From an uncultured Coprococcus sp. (lineage in GTDB: Bacteria > Bacillota > Clostridia > Lachnospirales > Lachnospiraceae): a DNA stretch of 7,951 bases. The notes below the pieces were generated by a model. It was given only the letters and a program-made list of their open reading frames with translations, was not told where the DNA came from and made no database searches. Shown piece after piece: positions 1 through 5,843 of the stretch. The stretch lies in assembly GCA_900548215.1 (NCBI GenBank), contig URJI01000110.1, positions 1 through 7,951 on the forward strand. The letters are read 5' to 3'. Both the position numbers and the translations under genes were made by a program. Position 1 is the stretch's first letter; each line of letters opens with the position of its first letter.

Positions 1-1
1 T

Positions 2-151
2 GCAGACGCTTCTTACGTTGCAACAGTCAATAGCGGGGAAGTTTTTGATGTTGTATCTCAGGATGAGAGCTGGATCGGGGTTCAGTTGTATGATGGTTCT
101 ATAGGATATATATCAACAGAGTATGTAAGTGTGGATGCCTCACTTCAGTAG
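2..151 (+). CDS. SH3b-domain protein, C-terminal end (5' truncated by window)
   Basis: The plus-strand frame from position 2 stays open to a TAG at 149-151, giving 49 residues and no start in the window. The residues include SGEVFDVVSQDESWIGVQ followed by DGSIGYISTEYV. The V-x-S-G-E, then W-hydrophobic-x-V, then G-Y-I-x-x-x-Y-V pattern is the end of a bacterial SH3 (SH3b / SH3_3) repeat. In Firmicutes such repeats usually bind peptidoglycan and sit on secreted hydrolases or wall proteins. The enzymatic part, if any, lies upstream and cannot be judged. The protein ends 8 residues after the domain, so this is the C-terminal repeat. A convergent terminator follows about 60 bp later, consistent with the end of a transcription unit. 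The domain call is fairly secure; the function of the whole protein is unknown. Confidence 0.75.
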   Translation, partial: ADASYVATVNSGEVFDVVSQDESWIGVQLYDGSIGYISTEYVSVDASLQ

Positions 152-209
152 TATATATAATGTGCCTTTCACCCAGGCATGACAAAACAAGACCCATAGA
201 GAATACTAG

Positions 210-263
210 AAAAAGCGCAGGATATGGATTGCCGGAAGGCAGTCATGTATCCTGCGTTTTTTT
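210..263. terminator. Bidirectional intrinsic terminator between convergent genes
   Basis: CGCAGGATA (216-224) pairs perfectly with TATCCTGCG (248-256). Nested inside, GATTGCC pairs with GGCAGTC around a GGAA loop with one G-U pair. The hairpin is followed by seven T (257-263) on the plus strand and preceded by five A (210-214), which read as U on the minus strand. It can therefore stop both the SH3b gene and the two-component operon. The T run touches the response-regulator stop codon at 263-265. Confidence 0.88.
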
Positions 264-916
264 CATGTCAGATGCTTGTAGTAGAAGCATGCGAGCTGGG
301 TTCTGTCACGGAGCTGTAGTTTGTCGAGAATAGAGCTTATGTAATTCCTTACAGTTCCTTCACTTAAGAAGAGAGACTGGGAGATTTCTTTATTATTCAT
401 CCCATCTGCGACGAGTTTTATGATGTCAAGTTCTTTTGAACTGAGCTCGTATTCGAGATCGGCAAATGGTGACGGCTCTACATGTATAGAAGCCCCGGCT
501 TTGCTATGGCTGAGAAGTTCTGGCAGTTTTCCCACAATCTCTTCGCCAAATACGGTTTGACCGTTATATACGGCTATCACAGCCGGGGCGATGCTTTCAA
601 AGTTCTGTTTCAGGATATAACCCTTAGCGCCGAGGCTTAGAGCCTTTATAATATACTCGTCATCTGAGAATGTTGTGAGAAGCAGTATCCTGGCGTCCGG
701 ATGTGCGGATATGATGGATTCAGATGCCTCAAGACCATTCATGTTTCCCATGCGAATGTCCATCAGAATAACATCGGGAGTCAGCTCATCATATAGTTTT
801 ACAGCTTCCTCACCATTGCTTCCGGTGGCAGCAACGTGTATATTTTCATTCGATTCCAGTATGGTTTGAAGGGACAGGGCGACAAGCTGGTCATCATCTA
901 TTATTACTATATTCAT
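263..916 (-). CDS. NarL/FixJ-family two-component response regulator
   Basis: This 217-residue DNA-binding response regulator has the usual length for the family. The receiver domain spans about residues 1-120: acidic pocket D7-D8-D9, phospho-acceptor D53 (in DVILMDIRM), switch Thr T81/T82 and conserved K103 in GYILK. A linker (about 121-155) leads to a LuxR-type helix-turn-helix at about 156-216 (LSSKELDIIKLVADGMNNKE, then LSEGTVRNYISSILDKL). Its start codon overlaps the kinase stop as ATGA (913-916). AAGGAGG lies 10 nt upstream, inside the kinase gene, so the two are translationally coupled. The regulator is very probably phosphorylated by the adjacent kinase. Divergent placement beside an ABC-2 operon suggests that operon is its target, perhaps through the dyad at 2184-2201 (inference). 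No exact ortholog can be named from sequence alone. Confidence 0.95.
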   Translation of the reverse strand: MNIVIIDDDQLVALSLQTILESNENIHVAATGSNGEEAVKLYDELTPDVILMDIRMGNMNGLEASESIISAHPDARILLLTTFSDDEYIIKALSLGAKGYILKQNFESIAPAVIAVYNGQTVFGEEIVGKLPELLSHSKAGASIHVEPSPFADLEYELSSKELDIIKLVADGMNNKEISQSLFLSEGTVRNYISSILDKLQLRDRTQLACFYYKHLT

Positions 917-2049
917 ATGTCATCTTCCTCCTTTTTCATAACGGTTATAAGAAGGGAAAATCCCTTGTCAGTCGATAGTTTTATGGTCCCTCCGAGCATA
1001 TTTACACGTTCTTGTATTCCAGATAGGCCCATTCCCTGACCGGCTATTTTTATATCGCTGCCGTTATCAGTTATTGACAGTTGGTAAAATGCAGGGTGTT
1101 CACGTAGACGAATGTTCATGCGATCTCCATTGCTGTGTTTTAAGGTATTGTTTATTGCTTCCTTTACTATGTTGATAAAGGAATATTTGATATCTTTTGG
1201 TATATTGTCAGACATATCGTAGTTCATGGATATTTCTATGCCCTGAACGTTTTGGGTAATATCCTCAAGCGCAAGCCGGAGATTTACGGATTCGTCGTGC
1301 AGATCATGTACACTTTTTCTCATGCTGTCCATGGCCGTATCAAGGGTTGACTGCAGCTGCTCAAGGGGCTTCGTGAGATGCTCATCGTGGTTGATCACCT
1401 TGATGGCTCCGGTCTGAAGTATGGATCTTGTCAGCATATGGCCTACGTTATCGTGTATCTCTCGGGCAATTCTGTTTCGCTCTGACAGCGTAGCGGTTAG
1501 TATCATGTTGTCCTGGTTTTCGAGAAGCTGTCTTGTATTTTGTGCCACCAGAAGATCGTGTTCTGCTGTGTCATCCCTCATAGAAAGAAGCCTTGCACGG
1601 AGATCGTCTATGCGGCAACTGTATATGCTCAGGATCAAGGAAAATGCTAGCAGGCACATCTGAGGAAGAAACGAAGAGACAGGATTCTGTATGCATGCAA
1701 TGATAGTGAGCGGTGCCAGCATGACGAAAGGTATACGCAGTCGGTATCTGGATATGTCGTAGCTGACTATGGACACGAACATGTATATTGCGTGAATCTT
1801 AAATGCTATGATGAGATACAGACACATCAATGCTTCACATATATACTTAATTGTGCGCAGCTGGTGCGCATCAGTATCTGCTTCACATTTGGCAGATGAA
1901 GATATACCTGACAGGGCAGGACATATTGCACCTGCTATCATGGATAAAAGCAGGACTGTGATCAAGTTGGTGGTCACAGTTATATTTAGAGTATATATCA
2001 GGGCAAATGATGATAGCAGCAATAGTCCCTTATTGATCAGATGTTTCAT
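913..2049 (-). CDS. Membrane sensor histidine kinase, DesK/NarL type (HisKA_3 + HATPase_c)
   Basis: This 378-residue kinase begins with about six hydrophobic segments (roughly 8-22, 28-47, 66-83, 86-97, 107-123, 130-145) and very short loops, so it has no large extracellular sensor domain. A probable coiled linker (147-188) leads to the HisKA_3 dimerisation helix with SERNRIAREIHDNVGH, where H199 is the phospho-acceptor. The ATPase domain shows the N box (E297, N300/N301, with K304-H305 following), the G1 box D328-N329-G330 and the G2 box GQGMGLSG (337-344), so it should be active. Short-loop kinases of this type commonly sense the membrane itself or membrane-active compounds; that is family knowledge, not seen here. 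The start ATG at 2049-2047 has GGAG 11 nt upstream, a rather long spacing. I found no convincing -35/-10 pair for it. It is the first gene of a kinase-regulator operon. Confidence 0.95.
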   Translation of the reverse strand: MKHLINKGLLLLSSFALIYTLNITVTTNLITVLLLSMIAGAICPALSGISSSAKCEADTDAHQLRTIKYICEALMCLYLIIAFKIHAIYMFVSIVSYDISRYRLRIPFVMLAPLTIIACIQNPVSSFLPQMCLLAFSLILSIYSCRIDDLRARLLSMRDDTAEHDLLVAQNTRQLLENQDNMILTATLSERNRIAREIHDNVGHMLTRSILQTGAIKVINHDEHLTKPLEQLQSTLDTAMDSMRKSVHDLHDESVNLRLALEDITQNVQGIEISMNYDMSDNIPKDIKYSFINIVKEAINNTLKHSNGDRMNIRLREHPAFYQLSITDNGSDIKIAGQGMGLSGIQERVNMLGGTIKLSTDKGFSLLITVMKKEEDDI

Positions 2050-2183
2050 ATATAATTATTCTCCGTGTTAATTATGATATATGATGTTCAAAGTTTGTTC
2101 TGCATATTTAATATAATGCGTGAATTGCAGATTGGTGGAAGCTTTGAATGATTACATTATAAATAAAGTGTGTATAAAAAGGA

Positions 2184-2201
2184 ATATGACAAATGTCACA
2201 T
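2184..2201. promoter_or_regulatory. Operator-like dyad, candidate response-regulator site
   Basis: ATATGACAAATGTCACAT is an inverted repeat of 8-bp arms around a central AA, with one mismatch between the arms. The inner heptamers TATGACA and TGTCACA have the 7-2-7 geometry known for NarL dimers. Its centre lies about 65 bp upstream of the start expected from the TATAAT at 2246-2251, a typical activator position. Assigning it to the adjacent regulator is inference. Confidence 0.4.
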
Positions 2202-2215
2202 TGTGAAGATGACGC

Positions 2216-2251
2216 TGTTCACTGTGAAAACAGATCTGAGGTGTATATAAT
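2216..2251 (+). promoter_or_regulatory. Candidate activator-dependent promoter of the ABC operon
   Basis: A perfect TATAAT lies at 2246-2251. The hexamer 17 nt upstream, TGTGAA (2223-2228), is a poor -35 and overlaps the dyad TTCAC-T-GTGAA. A good -10 with a poor -35 beneath upstream dyads fits a promoter needing an activator. The expected start near 2258 would give a leader of about 100 nt before the ATPase gene. This reading conflicts with translation of the small ORF at 2250 unless a second promoter lies further upstream. Confidence 0.35.
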
Positions 2252-2321
2252 GGGATTATACAATAAAGAATGCAAGCACACGGGTATTGCAAACTGTCAT
2301 GATTGCAAATGGAGACAATAA
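2250..2321 (+). CDS. Possible 23-residue Cys/His-rich small protein
   Basis: This ATG-to-TAA frame encodes 23 residues beginning MGLYNKECKH and ending NCHDCKWRQ. The Cys/His pattern is C8-x-H10-x5-C16-x-H-x-C19, which resembles a small metal-binding knuckle. GAGGTG (2238-2243), a close match to the anti-Shine-Dalgarno complement, lies 6 nt before the ATG. The ORF ends 35 nt before the ATPase gene and is in a different frame from it. It could be a leader peptide or a small accessory protein of the exporter. Against it: it is short, and the same bases form a TATAAT that may be the promoter, in which case it would not be transcribed. I do not recognise the peptide. Confidence 0.3.
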   Translation: MGLYNKECKHTGIANCHDCKWRQ

Positions 2322-2356
2322 GAGTAAAAGTATAGTGTTAAAACAGGAGGGCATAC

Positions 2357-3304
2357 ATGAGTAATTCGGGAAATGCAATAGAAGTTACGAATCTGGTGAA
2401 GAGATATAAGGATCTGCTGGCGCTGGATCATTTCAGCCTTACGGTGAAGGAAGGGGAGATACTGGGGCTTCTTGGCCCAAATGGGTCTGGAAAAACGACA
2501 ACTATAAACTGTATATTGTCCCTGCTCACATTTGACAAGGGAGACATAAAAGTATTTGGAAAAGAAATGAAACCAGACAGCTACGATATCAAGAGGAAGA
2601 TTGGAGTTGTAATGCAGGATGTAGCAGTTTTTGATGAGCTCACTGTGTATGAAAATATCGACTACTTCTGTGGGCTCTATATAAAGGATAAGGAGAAGAG
2701 ACGAAAGTGTGTTGAAGAAACCATGGATTTCGTGGACATAGCAGACTACAGAAAGTTCTTTCCAAAGAAGCTATCAGGAGGACTTCTTCGAAGACTGAAT
2801 ATTGCCTGCGGAATAGCGCATAAGCCAAAGCTTATATTTTTCGATGAGCCGACAGTGGCAGTTGATCCGCAGAGCCGCAACAGAATACTTGAGGGAATCA
2901 AACGACTGAATGAGGAAGGCGCGACCATCGTGTACACTTCTCATTATATGGAGGAGGTAGAGCAGATCTGCGACAGGATAGTCATCATGGACAAAGGTAA
3001 ATCTGTTGCAGTCGGAACGAAGGATGAGCTCAAGAAGATGATAAAGAATACAGAGACCATAAAGGTTGAAGTGTTTGGACTTACAGGCGAACAGATGTCG
3101 GAGCTTCGCAGTCAGCCACATGTGTATGAGAACGAATATAACGGAAGCATGCTTACACTTAGATATTCCGGCGGAAGACACAATCTGGTGAGGCTCATGG
3201 AATTTTTCAAGGAGCACGACATATCATTTGGCAGGGTAGTCACGGAGCTCCCAACACTCAATGATGTATTCCTTGAGATCACAGGCAAGGAACTCAGAGA
3301 CTGA
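2357..3304 (+). CDS. ABC-2 type exporter, ATP-binding protein (NatA/CcmA-like)
   Basis: This 315-residue cytoplasmic ATPase would power the two permeases encoded next. The nucleotide-binding domain (about 7-225) shows Walker A GPNGSGKT (40-47), Q-loop Q87, signature LSGGL (139-143), Walker B LIFFDEP with D163 and catalytic E164, D-loop with D170, and the H-loop H196 in TSHYMEE. A C-terminal extension of about 90 residues (226-315) is typical of the DrrA/NatA exporter group, not of importers. The signature ends in Leu where Gln or Met is common, and TVAVDP replaces the more usual TVGVDP/TAGLDP; the catalytic residues themselves are all present. AGGAGGG lies 5 nt before the ATG. The gene faces away from the two-component operon, which probably controls it. 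The substrate (drug, peptide, lipid or ion) is unknown. Confidence 0.95.
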   Translation: MSNSGNAIEVTNLVKRYKDLLALDHFSLTVKEGEILGLLGPNGSGKTTTINCILSLLTFDKGDIKVFGKEMKPDSYDIKRKIGVVMQDVAVFDELTVYENIDYFCGLYIKDKEKRRKCVEETMDFVDIADYRKFFPKKLSGGLLRRLNIACGIAHKPKLIFFDEPTVAVDPQSRNRILEGIKRLNEEGATIVYTSHYMEEVEQICDRIVIMDKGKSVAVGTKDELKKMIKNTETIKVEVFGLTGEQMSELRSQPHVYENEYNGSMLTLRYSGGRHNLVRLMEFFKEHDISFGRVVTELPTLNDVFLEITGKELRD

Positions 3305-3327
3305 TCTGAATGTAAGCTGGATTATGG

Positions 3328-3346
3328 ATTTGTTGAAGAAACAAAT
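3328..3346 (+). other. A/T-rich stem-loop between ATPase and permease genes
   Basis: ATTTGTT (3328-3334) and AACAAAT (3340-3346) form a 7-bp stem with loop GAAGA in the 84-nt gap between the two genes. The right arm is also part of a competing palindrome, ACAAATATTTGT (3341-3352). There is no T run, so it is not an intrinsic terminator. It might be a processing or stability element, or chance in A/T-rich DNA. Confidence 0.2.
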
Positions 3347-3388
3347 ATTTGTATATTTCAGATGAACCGGGATTAAAAGGAGAGAAAT

Positions 3389-4585
3389 ATGTTTATACGG
3401 GATTTTCTATATACGATAAAGATATTGATGCGTGCAAAGGTGTCTATTTTCTGGACACTAGTATTTCCGATACTGCTTGCCACATTTATGTACATGGCAT
3501 TTGGCAACATATATGAACAGGATGAGATGTTTAGTAATATCAAGGTGGCGGTGGTCACTGAGGATGAATCGGCAAATGGACTTAATTATATGCTGGATGC
3601 GCTGTCGGATGGCGATGACGCCCTTCTGTCGGTTACGAGGATGAGCGAAAGCGATGCGGAAAAGTTACTGGCTGATGAAGAGGTCGAGGGCATCATATAT
3701 ACGGATGATGTGAAGCTCACGGTTGCGGAGAGCTCTGTCAATGCGAGCATACTTGAGACAGTGCTTTCTGAGTACAAGCAGTACGAGCATGCACTTAAGG
3801 ATATATATAAGGATGGCACAGAACCTAAGGGAGATATGTCTGCTGATGGAATCGGATTCCAACAGTATATGTCTGGGATTCCCGGCGTGGATGATATGTC
3901 GAACCTTGTGGAAAAACTCTCAGAACAGAGATCATATTATACAGAAAAGGCCAGCACCGAGGGCAGCCAGAACGTGTATAACAATTATTTCTATGCCATA
4001 TTTGCCATGAGCTGCCTTTTTGCATCGCTTTCATCTATAGGAATGATGAGCAATCTTCAGGCAAATGTGAGCGCTACGGGAAAGAGAAAAAATGTGTCCC
4101 CACAGAGAAAAATGACATTTGTTTTGGCAGAGTTTGCTGCACTGCTGCTTATACATTTTGTGGTCGAGGTCATAAGTTTTATATACATGTCCTGTATCGG
4201 AGTGGATTTTGGTGGCAGAATATGGGAGATCCTGCTCACACTATTCGTGGGCTGCTTTATTGGCTTGGCGATTGGAGTCATAGTTGGGGCTATATCAAAG
4301 CTTGCTGAGGGAACCAAGATAGGAATTGTGATCGGAATATCCATGGTGATGTCCATCCTTTCAGACCTGTGTATTAACGGAATAAAGTATGAGATACAGC
4401 AGCACGTGCCGATTATAAATAAACTCAATCCCGCAGCATTGATATCGGATTCATTTTATGCGCTGAATGTTTACAGTGACCACCAGGTTTTCACTGAGAA
4501 TATCGTCATAATGACTATTGAGGCTGTGGTGCTCATAGCAGTTGGGATTCTCATGGTAAGGAGGAACAGATATGCAAGTGTTTAA
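3389..4585 (+). CDS. ABC-2 type permease, first subunit
   Basis: This 398-residue membrane protein has the ABC-2 exporter layout. One N-terminal transmembrane helix (about 18-38) is followed by a soluble, probably extracytoplasmic domain of about 160 residues (40-198). Five further helices lie at roughly 199-221, 243-270, 279-302, 308-328 and 369-390. The soluble domain begins NIKVAVVTEDES, a beta-strand start commonly seen in ABC2_membrane_3-type permeases. AAAGGAGA precedes the ATG by 5 nt. It follows the ATPase gene by 84 nt and overlaps the next permease gene by 14 bp, so the three form one operon. With the second permease it probably makes a heterodimeric channel driven by the ATPase. 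The family is clear; the substrate is not. Confidence 0.92.
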   Translation: MFIRDFLYTIKILMRAKVSIFWTLVFPILLATFMYMAFGNIYEQDEMFSNIKVAVVTEDESANGLNYMLDALSDGDDALLSVTRMSESDAEKLLADEEVEGIIYTDDVKLTVAESSVNASILETVLSEYKQYEHALKDIYKDGTEPKGDMSADGIGFQQYMSGIPGVDDMSNLVEKLSEQRSYYTEKASTEGSQNVYNNYFYAIFAMSCLFASLSSIGMMSNLQANVSATGKRKNVSPQRKMTFVLAEFAALLLIHFVVEVISFIYMSCIGVDFGGRIWEILLTLFVGCFIGLAIGVIVGAISKLAEGTKIGIVIGISMVMSILSDLCINGIKYEIQQHVPIINKLNPAALISDSFYALNVYSDHQVFTENIVIMTIEAVVLIAVGILMVRRNRYASV

Positions 4586-5732
4586 ATCTTTTTTCAAAGT
4601 TTTGAGAAAATATATTGGGCAGATGATCATGTATGTGGGAATCCTGTGTGGAGTCATGATTGTGTTCATCAATGTGGGAAACACAGATCCACAGAACTAT
4701 TATAAGGATAAAACGATCAAATATGCGTTGAGCGATGAGGATGGCAGTGAGATGAGCAGAAAATTGATAGCTTACCTGAGTGATACGCAGCAGTTTGTAG
4801 ATGGCGTTGATATGGACGAACGAGGTATTCAGGATGCTCTCTACAACAGGGAGGTGGATTGTGTGATCAGGATACCAGATGGCTTTGGCGATGCATGGGC
4901 AAATGATACTGCGGATGGTATGCTTGAGATAACGACTATCCCCGGAAGTCAGGCGTCCATGCTGTTTGAGACAAGGCTTGACAGCTACATGAATATGGTG
5001 TCTCTGTACAAGAGGGCCGGAGATGATGTGAATGATGCCGATAAGAGAGCGAGGATGGCACTTGAGCAGAAGGCTGAAGTCGATATGGCCGGAGGAAAGA
5101 ACTCAGGACATTCCATGTTATATAATTTTTACAACTATCTGGGGTGGGTCATGATCAGCGTTATGATAATTGGGGTAGCGCCTGTTTTGCAGGTATATAA
5201 CAGGAAAAAGCTTAGAGCGAGAATAGAGTGCTCCTCATACAGATTCTTCAGACTCAACAGGAAGCTTGTCCTGGGGATGATGTTTACTGGATGCGTATTG
5301 TCTGTAGTATTTATAGCACTTTCCAGAATACTTATAAAATATGATATAGTCTCAGCAAGGGGCGGAATGTTCATACTCAATATGCTGGTGTATGCCTGTG
5401 TAGCACTCTCGCTGGCATTTCTAGTTAGCAAGCTTACCCAAAGTGAACAGATTCTTTCCATGTGTGCAAATGTCATATCACTTGGAATGGCATTCCTCTG
5501 CGGGATATTTGTACCGAGAGAGTTCTTAAGTGACACTGTGATGGCGATAGCACATTTCCTTCCGGCATATTGGTACGCAAATGCAACGGATGCCATCGAC
5601 AATTTCACATCTGGCAGTTCAGTGACAGGAATATTTGTGAGCATGGGAGTACAGGTGCTCTTTGCCGTTCTGTTCATACTTGTTGGAGTGATCGTTGACA
5701 GGTACAAGACAGCCGGCAGGGCGATGGCTTAG
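4572..5732 (+). CDS. ABC-2 type permease, second subunit
   Basis: This 386-residue membrane protein has the same architecture as its upstream neighbour: one N-terminal helix (about 15-35), an extracytoplasmic domain (about 36-186), then helices near 187-208, 231-252, 266-287, 295-314 and 352-375. The segment GIFVPREFLSDTVMAIAHFL (311-330) is typical of the C-terminal half of ABC-2 permeases. The start ATG at 4572 lies 14 bp inside the upstream gene in another frame. AAGGAGG (4558-4564) is placed just before it, still within the upstream coding sequence, so translation is coupled. The two permeases are probably old paralogs forming a heterodimer. No convincing intrinsic terminator follows the stop, so some read-through toward the amylase leader is possible. 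Confidence 0.92.
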   Translation: MQVFKSFFKVLRKYIGQMIMYVGILCGVMIVFINVGNTDPQNYYKDKTIKYALSDEDGSEMSRKLIAYLSDTQQFVDGVDMDERGIQDALYNREVDCVIRIPDGFGDAWANDTADGMLEITTIPGSQASMLFETRLDSYMNMVSLYKRAGDDVNDADKRARMALEQKAEVDMAGGKNSGHSMLYNFYNYLGWVMISVMIIGVAPVLQVYNRKKLRARIECSSYRFFRLNRKLVLGMMFTGCVLSVVFIALSRILIKYDIVSARGGMFILNMLVYACVALSLAFLVSKLTQSEQILSMCANVISLGMAFLCGIFVPREFLSDTVMAIAHFLPAYWYANATDAIDNFTSGSSVTGIFVSMGVQVLFAVLFILVGVIVDRYKTAGRAMA

Positions 5733-5749
5733 AAAAATAAATAATTTTT

Positions 5750-5781
5750 TATTTGACGCGCGTCAAATAGAATGCTATCAG
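5750..5781 (+). promoter_or_regulatory. Palindromic operator over an extended -10 promoter
   Basis: TATTTGACGCGCGTCAAATA (5750-5769) is a perfect 20-bp palindrome. It contains a -35, TTGACG (5753-5758). Exactly 17 bp downstream lies TATCAG (5776-5781), preceded by TG-C (5773-5775), which makes an extended -10. A dimeric repressor bound to the palindrome would block RNA polymerase. The palindrome has no following T run, so it is not a terminator. This is the best candidate for the regulated promoter of the amylase gene, with a start near 5788. The repressor (LacI- or TetR-type are possible) is not encoded in the window. Confidence 0.55.
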
Positions 5782-5818
5782 GAGCGTGAAAAGGAGAAAA
5801 AAGAATATTACACTGGAA

Positions 5819-5843
5819 GTTATAATGTAGGGTCTGTTATAAT
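5819..5843 (+). promoter_or_regulatory. Tandem TATAAT boxes, possible second amylase promoter
   Basis: GTTATAAT occurs twice, at 5819-5826 and 5836-5843, 17 bp apart. The second copy is preceded by TG-T and so is a perfect extended -10 (TGTTATAAT). Neither copy has a good -35 at normal spacing. A start near 5850 would begin the transcript exactly at the structured leader. Confidence 0.35.

Larger units (their letters stand above)
2050..2356. promoter_or_regulatory. Divergent intergenic control region
   Basis: These 307 bp separate the two-component operon from the ABC operon and must hold both promoters. On the plus strand they contain a 7-2-7 dyad (2184-2201), a second dyad TTCAC-T-GTGAA (2218-2228), TGTGAA repeated 21 bp apart (2202-2207 and 2223-2228), a TATAAT at 2246-2251 overlapping a short ORF (2250-2321), and ATTGCAAA twice, 16 bp apart (2286-2293 and 2302-2309). 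AGGAGGG at 2345-2351 is the ribosome-binding site of the ATPase gene. Other A/T-rich boxes (TATAAT at 2112-2117, TATAAA at 2173-2178) lack a matching -35 at normal spacing. Confidence 0.6.

Noticed and set aside
2209..2250. 13-codon ORF whose TAA overlaps the ATG of the Cys-rich ORF
   Set aside because: It has no clear ribosome-binding site and no recognisable features; the TAATG overlap alone is weak evidence.
5135..5707. 190-codon minus-strand ORF opposite the second permease
   Set aside because: It is the antisense shadow of a clear membrane-protein gene and has no domain or ribosome-binding evidence of its own.
5750..5769. 20-bp palindrome as terminator of the ABC operon
   Set aside because: The T run lies before it, not after it, on the plus strand, and on the minus strand an A run follows it. 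An operator is the better explanation.
5786..5830. GTG frame encoding a 14-residue peptide ending KKNITLEVIM, like the start of a LacI-family repressor
   Set aside because: It stops at TAG 5828, nothing LacI-like continues in any frame, and its GGAG is only 1 nt from the GTG. The resemblance is too short to call a pseudogene.
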